A stretch of DNA of 64,000 nt from Erythrobasidium yunnanense (lineage: Eukaryota; Basidiomycota; Cystobasidiomycetes; Erythrobasidiales; Erythrobasidiaceae). The notes beneath the pieces are model-generated. The model was given only the letters and a program-made list of their open reading frames with translations. It had not been told where the DNA came from and made no database searches. The position numbers were made by a program, and so were the translations under genes. Position 1 is the first letter of the stretch; every line of letters begins with the position of its first letter. The DNA is taken from NCBI GenBank assembly GCA_001600175.1, contig BCJC01000001.1:2899652-2963651 (forward strand), written 5' to 3'. Of the stretch, positions 1 to 9,459 are shown in pieces.

Positions 1-1
1 T

Positions 2-409
2 CCCCTAGACTCCGGTGCTTGTGGTGGTATGGAGGAGTCCAGAATGTTGCGTTACTTGAGGAACGACGCCGAATATTATGGACTGGCAAGGCTAGCGGAA
101 GCAATCCGCAAGGAGATGGATAGTATGGAAAGTAAGATGGATAGTATGGAAAGTTGTCGGACTAAGGAGGCAGATCGGCAGGCTCGCTTCACCCTTCGTC
201 AATTGGATCTGGAGCATACGAAAGTTCGCCTGGCTCTCCACGAAGCTCGCGTCAATGGACACTTACGTCACATCGAAGCAACACGCGCGCAGTACAATCA
301 GATCAAGGCCTGGGACCTCGAGACGCACGCTTGGAAACAAACAGCCGCGGAAGATGAGGATGATCCTGAAGAACAAGAATTACTAAACGAATTGGTAAGG
401 AGCTATTGA
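2..409 (+). CDS. BTB/T1-domain protein, array copy 1 (5' end outside window)
   Basis: This is the C-terminal part of a BTB (KCTD/potassium-channel T1-like) protein. The window begins inside the domain: frame 2 reads PLDSGACGG and then MEESRMLRYLRNDAEYYGL, the same end of the BTB fold seen in the complete copies to the right. The fold is followed by a charged, coiled-coil-like tail of about 100 residues with a repeated KMDSMES unit. BTB domains of this type form oligomers and often act as adaptors; nothing here shows a partner. The frame ends at a stop after NELVRSY. A GT at the end of LLNEL and an AG near 460 would permit a short extra exon, as in copies 3 and 4, so the exact C-terminus is uncertain. 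A non-homologous unknown gene follows. Confidence 0.75.
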   Translation, partial: PLDSGACGGMEESRMLRYLRNDAEYYGLARLAEAIRKEMDSMESKMDSMESCRTKEADRQARFTLRQLDLEHTKVRLALHEARVNGHLRHIEATRAQYNQIKAWDLETHAWKQTAAEDEDDPEEQELLNELVRSY

Positions 410-1095
410 TGAAGCGTAGGATTCACACTGATCAGAACATCATTACAGCGGCACAAGCATTCTGATGCCCTTCAGGGATCGCTGGATGCGTTGGGTCAGC
501 TAGTATACGATGTGCCCCAGTTGCATTAGCCAATGAGATGCGGAAGGACTCTTGACAAGTTCTCGAGCTTGGTAGGGAACGCTCCCGGCCTGCTCGGGCC
601 ACCGAGGAGGCTGCACCGGCCGACAGGCTTCAACTTCTTTGAATCAAGTGCACTCCGCAACCCGACAGTGTGACAAGTCCACGCTCGCGATGCTGCAGGA
701 CACTCCAAAAATCTACCCGCTCCGTCTATCGTGCAACAGCTCCAACGCCGCGATGGTCACCTCAATTAGGCGTCATGGAAGCTGGGAAGCTCGATGTTGG
801 CGACAAGCCACAAGCTTGGGTCGCTTCAGGGTGTTTGATGTTGTGTGTGTGCAAGACGATACTTTCCACCATGCAACTCCGGCTCCCACCCGTCACGGTC
901 AGGTTGTCGCCGTCATTCCGCTTTACCGTTCACTCGACGGTTTTCAGCCTTGTGTCTTGCCCTTGTTGGGGCTTGCTCGAATCACATCCGACGAGTCCTC
1001 AAAGCGCTCCGGACTTCAGGTGCTTTCGCTCGCGCCAAAACAATCTCCGCTTCTCTACTCTCTACGATCTGTGGATCTTGTGGCTTCAAGCGAAC
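410..1095. other. Spacer with no supported gene
   Basis: This 686-base stretch separates BTB copy 1 from the first unknown-family gene. It has several overlapping plus-strand frames of 94-169 codons, but none shows homology to the second member of the unknown family, whose upstream exon is quite different. It may hold an unrecognised 5' exon and the promoter of the following gene. I see no other structure. Confidence 0.4.
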
Positions 1096-2281
1096 ATGTC
1101 GAACTCCATGTGAGGGCTATAAGCCATAGTTCTGGTATCAGGGACTGACATCTGCCAACAGTACTGCTGCCGGACAGCGGCCACCTTTGAAGCACTCCCA
1201 ATCGGGTCAACTGGCAAATCCGTCAGCCTCCCCTACTATTAAGTCCGCTGCTGGCCAGCGTCCTCCTATGCGTCGATTGTCGTCAAGCCAAACGTCGGTC
1301 CTGTCCTCTACTGCCAGTACCAGATCATTATCTACAGCAGGCTCGGCTGGTGGGGTGGACAACCGTAGACCTGGTAGCAGACGTTCATCGACCGATGCTG
1401 CAGAGATTGACGCAAACGTCCCACCTCGCACACGTCGCGCAAGTGTTGCAGACTCGTTTGCTGCATACTACGCCAGTGTCATGGACGAAACGCCGCCGCT
1501 TCAGAGAGTCCTAATGTGAGTAAAGCTTGTCTTACGCTAGCGCACACCGTTTCCTAATTCTTGAGATAGGCCTCAGCCCGCTTGTAGCTTACCTTCTCAC
1601 TACACCTTCGTCAACAACCTCTTTGTAGACCTGCTGAAACGTCGTTCCAAGCCGACCGCGCTCGCAAACCCCCAGAGAGAAGGGTACGCAGGAAGAGAAA
1701 CGGACTATAACTTGCTGAACCCGACTGCGCCATCAGTTTTGATGGACTACCGAAACAATGATTATGCGGAATATTGGCACAATTTTGGGCAGCTCCGGAT
1801 CGACCAGTCGAGCGAAGCTGCCCAGATCAAATTAACTTTCTCTCATGGAAAGAAAGACATGGAGATCGCTAGTACCCTCGACAAATGGGGCCTCGCTCAG
1901 GGCAGCTTCTCCGGCTGTTCGGCAGTGGCAGTAGCCAATGTCTGCGGGCCCGCTATGCAAGGGGACGGCATCTTAGTCGTCTTCGACTGGCGACTCGACA
2001 GAAGGGAGAACAATCGACCCACATGCGACGCATTTACCATGGTCGGCTTCTATAGCGATATCCAGGGTTTTAGGAATATCCTGAGTCATCCCAGCTACCT
2101 CCTTCCAGAGATCAGGGAGCCCGGTAAGAAGTATCCCAAAGCTCCTTGGATGGTGCCTGTCGCCTGTTCAGAGCGTAGACTCCCTTTCCGCAAGGACGAG
2201 ATGGTCGTGTTCCGACTAGGAGGAGGATGGCATGCCCGAATGATGGATGCATACGATATTCGACGTGTTGTCGCGTACTAG
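1096..2281 (+). CDS. Unrecognised protein family, member 1 (U1)
   Basis: I do not recognise this family. Three exons are proposed: 1096-1109, 1162-1515 and 1570-2281, about 359 residues. The evidence is the parallel structure of the paralogue at 3699-4927: in both, exon 2 opens with T-A-A-G-Q, is a low-complexity Ser/Thr/Arg-rich region, and ends at the same phase. The last exon opens with P-Q and soon reads LPSHY. The globular C-terminal part carries matching blocks in both members: DYNLL, a central MEI segment, IANVC/VANVC, GDGILVVF, MVGFYS, KAPW, LPFRKDEMVVFRLGGGW, RMMDAY and a terminal VVAY. There is no signal peptide or membrane segment. It lies between BTB copies 1 and 2 on the same strand. 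The first exon encodes only about five residues and is the weakest part of the model. Confidence 0.6.
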
Positions 2282-2617
2282 TCTGGGTGAACTTGTATCT
2301 TTCAGATCACTTGTCGTCCTGTTTTGAAGCGATAGAAACGCCTTACTCCTTTCTCTTGCGCTAACCGGCTTCTACTAGTGTGGGTGAAGAACGAGGATAC
2401 TCAGTGCTGAATCATACAACTCCTGGAGCAACGCAGTCCGATGACGCCTGATTGCAGATATGAACGGTGTTTGTCGCTACAAAAGCCAGCGGAACCTCAA
2501 GATGAACAAAGACGGAAAGGCGACCATGTTGCTCGTCCCACCGACACTGCGAAAGCGTCACTATCTCTGGTCCATCTCTTGACTTCCTAAGGTCTTGCTA
2601 ACTCAGACTACACCGCC
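2282..2617. other. Spacer between U1 and BTB copy 2
   Basis: Non-coding spacer of 336 bases, close in length to the 316-base spacer between U2 and BTB copy 3 (4928-5243). Presumably it holds the 3' end of U1 and the promoter of copy 2. No obvious TATA box or other site is seen. Confidence 0.4.
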
Positions 2618-3162
2618 ATGTCTCCCAAAGCAATGCCTGAATACAAAGTCATCGTGTCAGGAGTCACCTTTAAGCTCAGTGAGGCATCGCTGCAAAGTGA
2701 TAGCCCAGGTACAAACCTACTCGCGATGGCACTCCTGGGCGACTTCTCCGAAGCAAGGGACAAAACTCTGGTACTGGAGCGCAACGCTGTCTGCTTTGCT
2801 CTCATTCGAGATCATCTCAATGGCTATACCATCTTTCCACTTGAGCGTGCGTCTGCTCCGGGCTGGACGAAGCTAGAGTACTCCGTTACCTGAGGGACGA
2901 TGCCGAGTACTACGGGCTGCAACGACTTGCGGGAGCAGTCCGCGCCGAGATGGATGCTCAAGCAAGCAGCCGCGAGGCAAAGATGCAAGCTCAGTCTCTG
3001 TACGAGAAGGAGCGCCTTGGCATTGAACAGGCAAAGGTTCATATGGCTACCCATGAAGCTCGCTTCAGCGGACATTTGCGTCATATGGAGACAGTCCGCA
3101 CGTACTCTGACAAGATTCGGGAGTGGATGGAAAGATGCCAATTGGGACGGTCAGCAGAATGA
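2618..3162 (+). pseudogene. BTB/T1-domain gene, array copy 2, frame broken
   Basis: The ATG at 2618 opens MSPKAMPEYKVIVSGVTF and the frame follows the family through LLAMALLGDFSEA and RDHLNGYTIFPL. At about 2861-2866 the other copies read Gly-Met-(Asp/Glu). This copy has GGCTGG, one A short of GGCATGG, so the frame shifts and stops a few codons later. One frame over, the domain resumes as RVLRYLRDDAEYYGLQRL and continues into a coiled-coil tail ending ERCQLGRSAE at 3162. No intron interrupts this position in any other copy, so splicing is an unlikely explanation. A single-base sequencing error is the alternative. If real, the product would be a truncated BTB fragment of about 91 residues. Confidence 0.7.
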
Positions 3163-3698
3163 TCCTTGGGGTAACGCAGAGGGGCTAGCCAACGAAGTGA
3201 GGCATTTGTTGAAGTGTATCCTATCTGTGATATGAGCTGAGAGCGTCTTTCGATAGAGGGCGCTTCACTTACAAGCGCTCAAGGCATCTTTAAAATCGCT
3301 CGGTTCGCTGGTGACGCAAGACCCGTCACCAAAACTAACGGAACCCCCGCAAGAGATGATCCTCTAGTACAAACCCTACTCAATTGCGTCAAATCTCGAG
3401 ATCAGGTCATTCTTCATTCTGCTGTTCCAAAATGCGCCTGTCGATGTATGGTATCCCGAGTCGTCAGCTCCACCAAGTGAGAGACTTGCTTAAATAACCT
3501 ATGATCTACGATATATCTTGGCATGCCTCGGCCTGTCGGCTGTCCCTTTGATGCGGCGATTCCCAGACTTTCACCGGATCTGAGTCTTATGTATTCTCGA
3601 AAAGCATCCGAGCAGACATTAAGCCGAGGCCGAGTGCAGATAATCTGCTGCTGTAGACACAGGCCATCCCTCTCCTCTCACCCTCCATTATACAAGCC
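3163..3698. other. Spacer between BTB copy 2 and U2
   Basis: This 536-base stretch corresponds in position to the spacer at 410-1095. An 80-codon plus frame at 3523-3765 overlaps the proposed first exon of U2 in a different frame. I see no similarity to U1 or to known families, and nothing else that can be supported. Confidence 0.35.
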
Positions 3699-4927
3699 AT
3701 GCATTCGAAGCGCACTAGAGCCTTCTTCTTCAGAATCGCCTATCCTCGTCACCCTGCGAGAGTAAACGAGGCCAAGTGAGCATCTTTTACAACAATATCC
3801 TCGACTATAAGCTGATAGATCGGTAAACAGTACCGCTGCTGGTCAGCACCCCGGCACGAAGCCGTCACAGTCGAGTCAGCCGGCAATTCCGTCTCCTCAA
3901 GTTAGTACCAACTCTGCTGCTGATCAGCATTCTACCACACATCGGTCTCTATCAAGTCAAACGTCGGGCTCGTCCACTACTACCAGCGTCAAACCTCCCC
4001 CTACCACAAGCTCGCATCCTAACGTACAGGGCCCTATGGCTAGACGCTCGTCGGGCCAGTCTACCATGTCAGCGTCCACATCATCGTGTCGTTCCTCCAT
4101 TAGCTCGGTATCGTTTGGCGCATACTGCGCCAATGTCATGAACCCGATGGCGCCGCTCCAAATGCTACTCACGTAAGGATTGGCTTTCGATAGGCGGTCT
4201 CTGATTGGGTACTCATGGTCGGTTCTTCTCTCGCAGGCCCCAGACCCCCACAGACTTGCCATCTCACTACGGTACCGTCAGCGCCAAATTTGTATCCATG
4301 TTGAAGAGTCCTTTCAAGCCTCGGGACCTGGTCTATCCGCCAGTGACAGGTTATCCTCCAGTACGGTGCGACTACAATCTCCTGAGGGCGACAGAGGAGT
4401 CCCGCCGAACCGTCAATCTCGCCTGCGAAGGCTCGACGTCCGGGCACAACTTCGGTCGACTTTGCATTGATATCTCGAGCCAACCTCCCAAGTATAAGCT
4501 GAGCTTCTGCCATCAAAACCGATCCATGGAAATTGTAAGTGGTTTGAACAAGTACGGTGGCGCGGAAGGATGGGGCGCCAATCTTCGGGCAATAGCCAAT
4601 GTGTGCCGCTCTACTCTGCAAGGCGAAGGCATCCTGGTTGTCTTCTTTTGGGAACTCGAGCGCAACGAGCCGATATGTCAGCGTATCTGGATGGTTGGCT
4701 TCTATAGCAAGGTCCACCATTCCATCGAGAGTCTTCCCAGCAACATTCTCCTATGGAGGGATGAAGCGGGAAAGAAAAGGAAGAAAAAAGCTCCATGGCA
4801 TGTCTCTACGCCCGATGGGGAGAAATTACCTTTCCGGAAGGATGAGATGATTATCTTCGAGCTCGGAGGGGGATACGACGATCGAATGATGCGTGCATAC
4901 GGCGCAAGACGCATTGTAGCGTATTAG
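3699..4927 (+). CDS. Unrecognised protein family, member 2 (U2)
   Basis: Paralogue of the gene at 1096-2281. The proposed exons are 3699-3775, 3831-4172 and 4237-4927, about 369 residues. Exon 1 starts MHSKRTRAFFFRIAY. Exon 2 is Ser/Thr-rich with repeated SS/TT runs. Exon 3 carries the conserved globular part: LPSHYG, DYNLL, MEIVSGL, AIANVCR, GEGILVVFFWEL, MVGFYS, KAPWHV, LPFRKDEMIIFELGGGY, DRMMRAYGARR and a terminal IVAY. The two members share intron positions and phases, which supports both models. No known domain, signal peptide or transmembrane helix is evident. The conserved end (FRKDE, then a Gly triplet, then RMM) looks like the core of a small folded domain. Function is unknown; its neighbours are BTB copies 2 and 3. 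Confidence 0.6.
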
Positions 4928-5243
4928 TATGAGTGCGCTTGGTCTTGTAGCTGCCTTGTTGCTCCAGCAATCGGCCTCCTCTCCCTTGCGAGAACCGGCT
5001 TCTACCTCTACAATGAAATGGAAAAGCACACACATCTAGGTCATGTCACGATTGCAGCAACGACTCTGTGACACTGGCAACATGATCACAACGTCTTTGG
5101 TCGGAGGCCAGCGTAGCCTCGACATGTAGAACCGCACAACAGTCTTTGTGCTCGTCCCCAACTCGCCTAAGCAGACCTAGTCACAAGCGTCTCTTGCTCT
5201 CATATCAACAGTATTATCATTGGCGCATCAAGCCTTCTGCCAT
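4928..5243. other. Spacer between U2 and BTB copy 3
   Basis: A 316-base spacer with no gene on either strand that I can support. It should contain the U2 terminator and the promoter of BTB copy 3. A TTG-initiated extension of copy 3 from 5220 is possible but adds nothing conserved. Confidence 0.35.
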
Positions 5244-5996
5244 ATGGCTTCCAAGGCAAACCTCAATTACAAGATCATCGTTTCTGGCGTGACCTTCCAG
5301 CTCAGCGAAGCTTCACTGCAAAGCGACAGCCCACATACCAATCTCCTGGCCATGTCGCTGCTGGGCGACTTTGCCGAAGCAAACGACAAGACCCTTGTCC
5401 TCAATCGCAATGCGATATCGTTCGCCCTCGTCCGAGACCACCTGAATGACTATACGATCTTTCCACTTGATCCTCCCGCCTGTGCAGGAATGGAAGAGGC
5501 TAGACTGCTTCGCTACTTGAGAGATGATGCCGACTATTACGGGCTGCAGCGACTTGGCACTCTGGCTGAAGACGAGCTGGGGAGGATGACAAACATGCGG
5601 GCAGAGCTAGAGCAAGCTCAGGCTGCACGAGAAGCAATGCAGGTTAAACTCAAGCAGGCAGAAGTCCAGATTGCCGCGCAGAAGGCGCGCATCAAGCTCG
5701 CCGAGAGCTGTATACTTCTGGCATCGGATCGAGCAAGCAAGTTTCTGACATGGCAGGATTGGGCACAGAAGAATGGGCTTCCTGGTGGAAGCGCCGCAGA
5801 TAAGGAGGTCACGGTAAGCATCCACAAATCGGTTAATGAAGCCGCAAGCTCAGTTGGCCGTCTCTGCTAGGTGCGAGAGCTATGGAGCAACATGTACTCT
5901 GGCTTGCGAGACTATACTTCGATTCGAGAATCGCTGGCCGCCGAGGTGGCTGCTCTGGGTGCCATGTCTGCGGACGCTCCTAGCAGTAAGGCGTAA
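5244..5996 (+). CDS. BTB/T1-domain protein, array copy 3
   Basis: Two exons (5244-5813 and 5871-5996) give 231 residues. The BTB/T1 fold fills about residues 8-100: YKIIVSGVTFQLSEASL, NLLAMSLLGDFAEA, LVLNRNAISFALVRDHL, YTIFPL, RLLRYLRDDADYYGLQRL. This pattern of a first strand, an F-x-x-I/V hairpin, a D/NR-(D/N) turn and an ending YYGL matches the KCTD/potassium-channel tetramerisation type of BTB. A heptad-like, Glu/Gln/Lys-rich segment (AELEQAQAAREAMQVKLKQAE) follows. Exon 2 adds an amphipathic end from VRELWSNMYSG to the final SSKA. There is no BACK, Kelch or MATH domain, so it resembles a stand-alone oligomerising adaptor. The start was chosen because the same M-x(6-9)-Y-(K/T)-(I/V)-IV spacing recurs in other copies. 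This is one of the best preserved members. Confidence 0.8.
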
Positions 5997-6141
5997 AGGC
6001 TTGTGACTCGACTACCAACGGTTGATGCAAGCTGCCTTCGGCGGGCGTTCCAGGCCTGGCTTTGTAATACCGGCTTTCCGCTTGTTTGGCACATCATGTC
6101 ACCATCGCATCTCGTCCATGCATTCAGGGGAAGACAGACAG

Positions 6142-6147
6142 TATAAA
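6142..6147 (+). promoter_or_regulatory. Candidate TATA box of BTB copy 4
   Basis: TATAAA lies about 140 bases upstream of the proposed ATG at 6286, inside the 289-base spacer after copy 3. The position is plausible for a fungal promoter with a long leader, but this is only a motif match. Confidence 0.35.
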
Positions 6148-6285
6148 ACAAATAGAGGCTGAACGGATCCCAATCCTTCCTTCTCAGACATGCACACTCC
6201 CTGCACTCCTCCATTTGTCACCTCTGATCTTACCATACACAACGAAGACCTTTCTGTGGTATCCCTATCCTCCACATTCCAGACG

Positions 6286-7057
6286 ATGGATCACGAAGAC
6301 ATGTATACTGTCATCGTTTCTGGCATGAGTTTCCGCCTCAGCGGCGAGTCTATCCTAAGCGATGGCTCTGAAAATAACATCCTCGTCAAGCGTCTCATAG
6401 GCAGGTCCGAGAACTTCAGGGCAGGAACCATCACCTTTGATAGAGATCCCATCACCTTCGCGCTTGTTCGTGATCATCTCCGAGGGTACACGATCTTTCC
6501 CCTAGACAAGGCAGATTGCGCAGATCTGAGCGAGGCAAAGGCTCTACGTTATGTTCAAGATGATGCAAAGTATTATGGCTTGAAAAGACTGCAAGAATTG
6601 GTTGAAACCGAGATACTTCGTACTCAAGAACTCGCATCCAAAAGCGCCGAGCTGGAGAATCTACGTAAGCGTCTCTGCGTTTGTCTGATGTATAGGTGCC
6701 TGAAACATTTGACAGGCTCGCACGAGCACTTCGAGAGAGTGAAGGAGACTCATAAGCTACAATTTAGACGCATGGAGCTGGAAGAAGCGAATACAAAACA
6801 TCAAGCGCGCATCGCGGCGGCGGAACAGCATCTAAGCTTCATCAAAGAGAAAGTTGCTACTCACTCCGCTATGACTGGCCATGGCATGCAACACCTTCAT
6901 GACAAAGGGAAGGTATACGATGATCTAGTAAGGAATCGCCCGACATTCAGCGTTTTTCTTCTGATGCATTCTACACATACAGTACCGCGCCATTGATAAC
7001 GAATGGGCTGCGGCCCAACCCACTCTGGATGCCTTGGCTGAAATACGCGACCGTTAA
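6286..7057 (+). CDS. BTB/T1-domain protein, array copy 4 (divergent)
   Basis: Three exons (6286-6664, 6716-6927, 6983-7057) give 221 residues. The N-terminal BTB core is present but drifted: YTVIVSGMSFRLSGESILSD, then NILVKRLIGRSENF where other copies read NLLAMSLLGDFAEA, then ITFDRDPITFALVRDHLRGYTIFPL and ALRYVQDDAKYYGLKRL. A long coiled-coil-like tail rich in Glu, Lys and Arg follows, with an intron inside it. The last exon encodes YRAIDNEWAAAQPTLDALAEIRDR. The first intron is a multiple of three and open, so an unspliced product would remain in frame. The DRDP turn is closer to canonical T1 domains (iDRDP) than in its neighbours, suggesting an older or separately evolving copy. Confidence 0.75.
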
Positions 7058-7386
7058 GGGATGCAAGAAGAAGCAAGCTACGTACCAGACTGCTGGAAGG
7101 AATGGGCAGTAGTCTTTGTGGAATCTATAGCCTTTGCTCATATATCCTCACCTCTCATATCTCACATGAGCATCTACGATGTTGGCCATCCTCATTGTGG
7201 TTACAGACCTTCGTTTGGGACACTCGACGAGTTGTCCAAACTGACGTCAGTCGTTATACGGCTGGCCAGCGAAAAAAATTCGCATCAAGCTGAAGCCTTG
7301 TCGACAGAGACGAGCGCCTCTTGACCTTGTCTCCATCTTCGTTGAAAGGTCTGCAGTTCCCTCTCTCTCTCCAAACGTGCCCCAGC
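7058..7386. other. Spacer between BTB copies 4 and 5
   Basis: This 329-base spacer has small overlapping plus frames (62-87 codons) that resemble nothing else in the array. I regard them as chance. Presumably it contains the copy 5 promoter. Confidence 0.35.
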
Positions 7387-7997
7387 ATGGTCTCTTACAA
7401 AGTCATTGTATCTACTGTCACCTTCACTATTACTGAAGCATCTATACGCGCCGAAACTAAGACAATCTCCTGGCTCTGTCCATGCTCCGTGATTTTAAAG
7501 AAGGCCAAGACAGGACGCTCACGCTCCAGCGAGATCCCACCACCTTCTCCCTCATCATGGATCACCTCAATGGATACACTATACCGCCTTTGGACGCTCC
7601 AGCCTGCAGCGGGATGGATGTAGCTAGAGTGCTTCGCTACCTGCTCGACAATGCCGGATACTGCGGCTTCGCGCGATTGAAGGGCCTCGCTGAAGCAGAG
7701 ACCGAGAGGCTTGAAAGCGTACGAAATACAGCAGCTGAGCAGGCAGTGCAGATCGCGGAAGGAAAGTTGCAGGTGGACCGAACACGACTGGCCGATGAGC
7801 ATAGCAGGCTGGCTCTGACTGCTTTCGAGACTCGCCTGAAGTACCACTGCAAAGGCATCGAGGTAGTTAGCGCTGCAGCAAATAGATTGATCTCGTCTGT
7901 ACATAGCCAGAGAGCGGAAGAACGCGCAGTGCGTGCCCGCTTTTTCGATTTGGACCGTTCGCACACCGTTCGAGCGCTGACTTGTTATTGTGCTTAA
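7387..7997 (+). pseudogene. BTB/T1-domain gene, array copy 5, frame broken
   Basis: The ATG at 7387 opens MVSYKVIVSTVTFTITEASIR, the normal start of the family. Around 7457-7461, where other copies encode S-D-S-P-x-T-N-L-L, this copy is short by one base in the codon series and the frame is lost. One frame over it continues as DNLLALSMLRDFKEGQDRTL, RDPTTFSLIMDHLNGYTIPPL and ARVLRYLLDNAGYCGFARL, then a helical tail to a stop at 7997. Several otherwise invariant residues have also changed: GDF to RDF, IFPL to IPPL, DDADYYGL to DNAGYCGF. That agrees with relaxed selection rather than a sequencing slip. Translation from the internal ATG at 7482 would give a BTB lacking its first strand. Confidence 0.65.
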
Positions 7998-8478
7998 CAA
8001 CATGCAATCAATGTAGAGTTGGAAGCTTCGCTAGCCACGCCGAAAGCCGTGGAAGCTGCTATACCGAAGGTCAAATGATAATTGCGCCAGGATAATCCTC
8101 ATAATCGCCTGATGGCACAGCTAGGGTCGAACTGTCTATCAGATAAACAGCGCCTCGAGCGAACTTCTTAGTTTGTCTCGATTTCGTACCTGTGCCTGCA
8201 AAGTCTTGTTGCATGGACCGCTTGGATCTGTACCGGCATGCGAAAGTTTCGAAGCTTCGCAAGATGATGACTCTCTCATTTGCTCACACTCGTTATCATC
8301 AGCAACATCTGGTCTTGCTGCTAAAGGGTCCTTTCTCGCCGTCCACCGCAGACTTGATAGTCTAATCTCTCTGTCCTGCTCGTCGCTTTGATTCAAAGTA
8401 GGACGCCTCGCAGCGATTAATATCGCGCTGCCTTACGCCTTCTTATATCAGCAGTCCTGCTCACATCCTCAGCCAGCC
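7998..8478. other. Spacer between BTB copies 5 and 6
   Basis: The largest spacer of the right half of the array (481 bases). Short frames occur on both strands (72-85 codons) without recognisable features. A TATA-like TTATATCA lies about 30 bases upstream of the copy 6 ATG. Some of this sequence may be the decayed 3' end of copy 5. Confidence 0.35.
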
Positions 8479-9147
8479 ATGGAGACGTACACGGTCATCG
8501 TTTCGGGCGTCTCGTTCAGCCTGAGCGAAGCATCAATCAGAAGCGATAGTCCAGATACAAATCTCCTCGCTATGTCTTTGCTAGGCGACTTTGCAGAAGC
8601 TCAAGACCGAACACTGGTGCTCAATCGGAACGCTACGACTTTCAAGCTCATTCGAGACCACCTGGCTGGATACACTGTCTTTCCGCTTGTCCCTCAAGAC
8701 TATACTGGCATGGAGAAGTCCAAGTTCATGCGCTACTTGCGGGACGACTGCGATTACTATGGCTTGGATAATCTCAGCAAAGCGTTGAAGCACCAGGCGG
8801 CTATAGATTCGCAGACCAGCGAAGCAGAAACTCTGGGACAGTTGAAGGACGCACAGGAGCGCTACAAGATAAAGTTGGGGATGTACGAAATGCACTTGAA
8901 GGCCGTCAAGCAGAATGCAGATATGCTTAAGGCGAGCGTTGCGGATGCCACCGCTGAGGTAAGTAGGGCTTGCTACAGCAGTGTCCATGTCCAGCGTCCG
9001 CTTGAGGAGGTAAGACAGCCCTCCCGCATCGCCCTTGCCATCGGCCTGACAATTTGCGGCATTCAGCGTTGCGACGCTGTCAAAAAAGGCTTCGCAAAAG
9101 CCACGGAGCGCTACATATCTTTACTCTGCAATCCGCCTACTCCATAA
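8479..9147 (+). CDS. BTB/T1-domain protein, array copy 6
   Basis: METYTVIVSGVSFSLSEASIR opens at 8479. The BTB core is nearly identical in pattern to copies 7 and 8: SDSPDTNLLAMSLLGDFAEA, LVLNRNATTFKLIRDHLAGY, TVFPL, FMRYLRDDCDYYGL. The tail is predicted helical. After TAE at 8958 there are good GT/AG signals giving exons 8479-8958, a possible 15-base micro-exon at 8995-9009, and 9067-9147, ending RYISLLCNPPTP. The unspliced frame is also open, so the tail model is uncertain (191 residues if spliced, 222 if not). Copies 6-8 share the DDCDYYGL variant and the TTFKLI segment, so they form a recent subgroup. Confidence 0.78.
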   Translation: METYTVIVSGVSFSLSEASIRSDSPDTNLLAMSLLGDFAEAQDRTLVLNRNATTFKLIRDHLAGYTVFPLVPQDYTGMEKSKFMRYLRDDCDYYGLDNLSKALKHQAAIDSQTSEAETLGQLKDAQERYKIKLGMYEMHLKAVKQNADMLKASVADATAEVSRACYSSVHVQRPLEEVRQPSRIALAIGLTICGIQRCDAVKKGFAKATERYISLLCNPPTP

Positions 9148-9459
9148 AGCAGCCATCTTTAGGAAGCGTCTGTCGAAACTGCCGCCCCGCGTGACTGCCG
9201 CCTTCCTTACCTATGCTACAAGCTGTATCTGCGCGCCATTATGTAGCAAAGATATACACACAGTATGAGGCTGGGCAAGAGTCAAATTCTGCTTAGTCAC
9301 AGCGTCAGACGTGGAGCGCATCAAGCGGTCATCGCAAGCTTTCATCACAATTCCGCCATTGCACTCTCCTTCGTCTTCTTTCCATTCTTCATCGACACTG
9401 TTCTGAGGAGATTCGATTTCTATCAACATCCTCTTCCCCTTTCCTCCTTTTAGTCTGCC
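9148..9459. other. Spacer between BTB copies 6 and 7
   Basis: A 312-base spacer. Small frames on both strands (62-72 codons) show no feature I can support. A pyrimidine-rich tract (CTTCCTTTCC-type) precedes the copy 7 ATG, as is common near fungal transcription starts. Confidence 0.35.

Noticed and set aside
121-150. Short direct repeat in BTB copy 1 (KMDSMES twice)
   Set aside because: A two-unit in-frame duplication inside a coiled-coil tail; a minor slippage event and not a repeat element.
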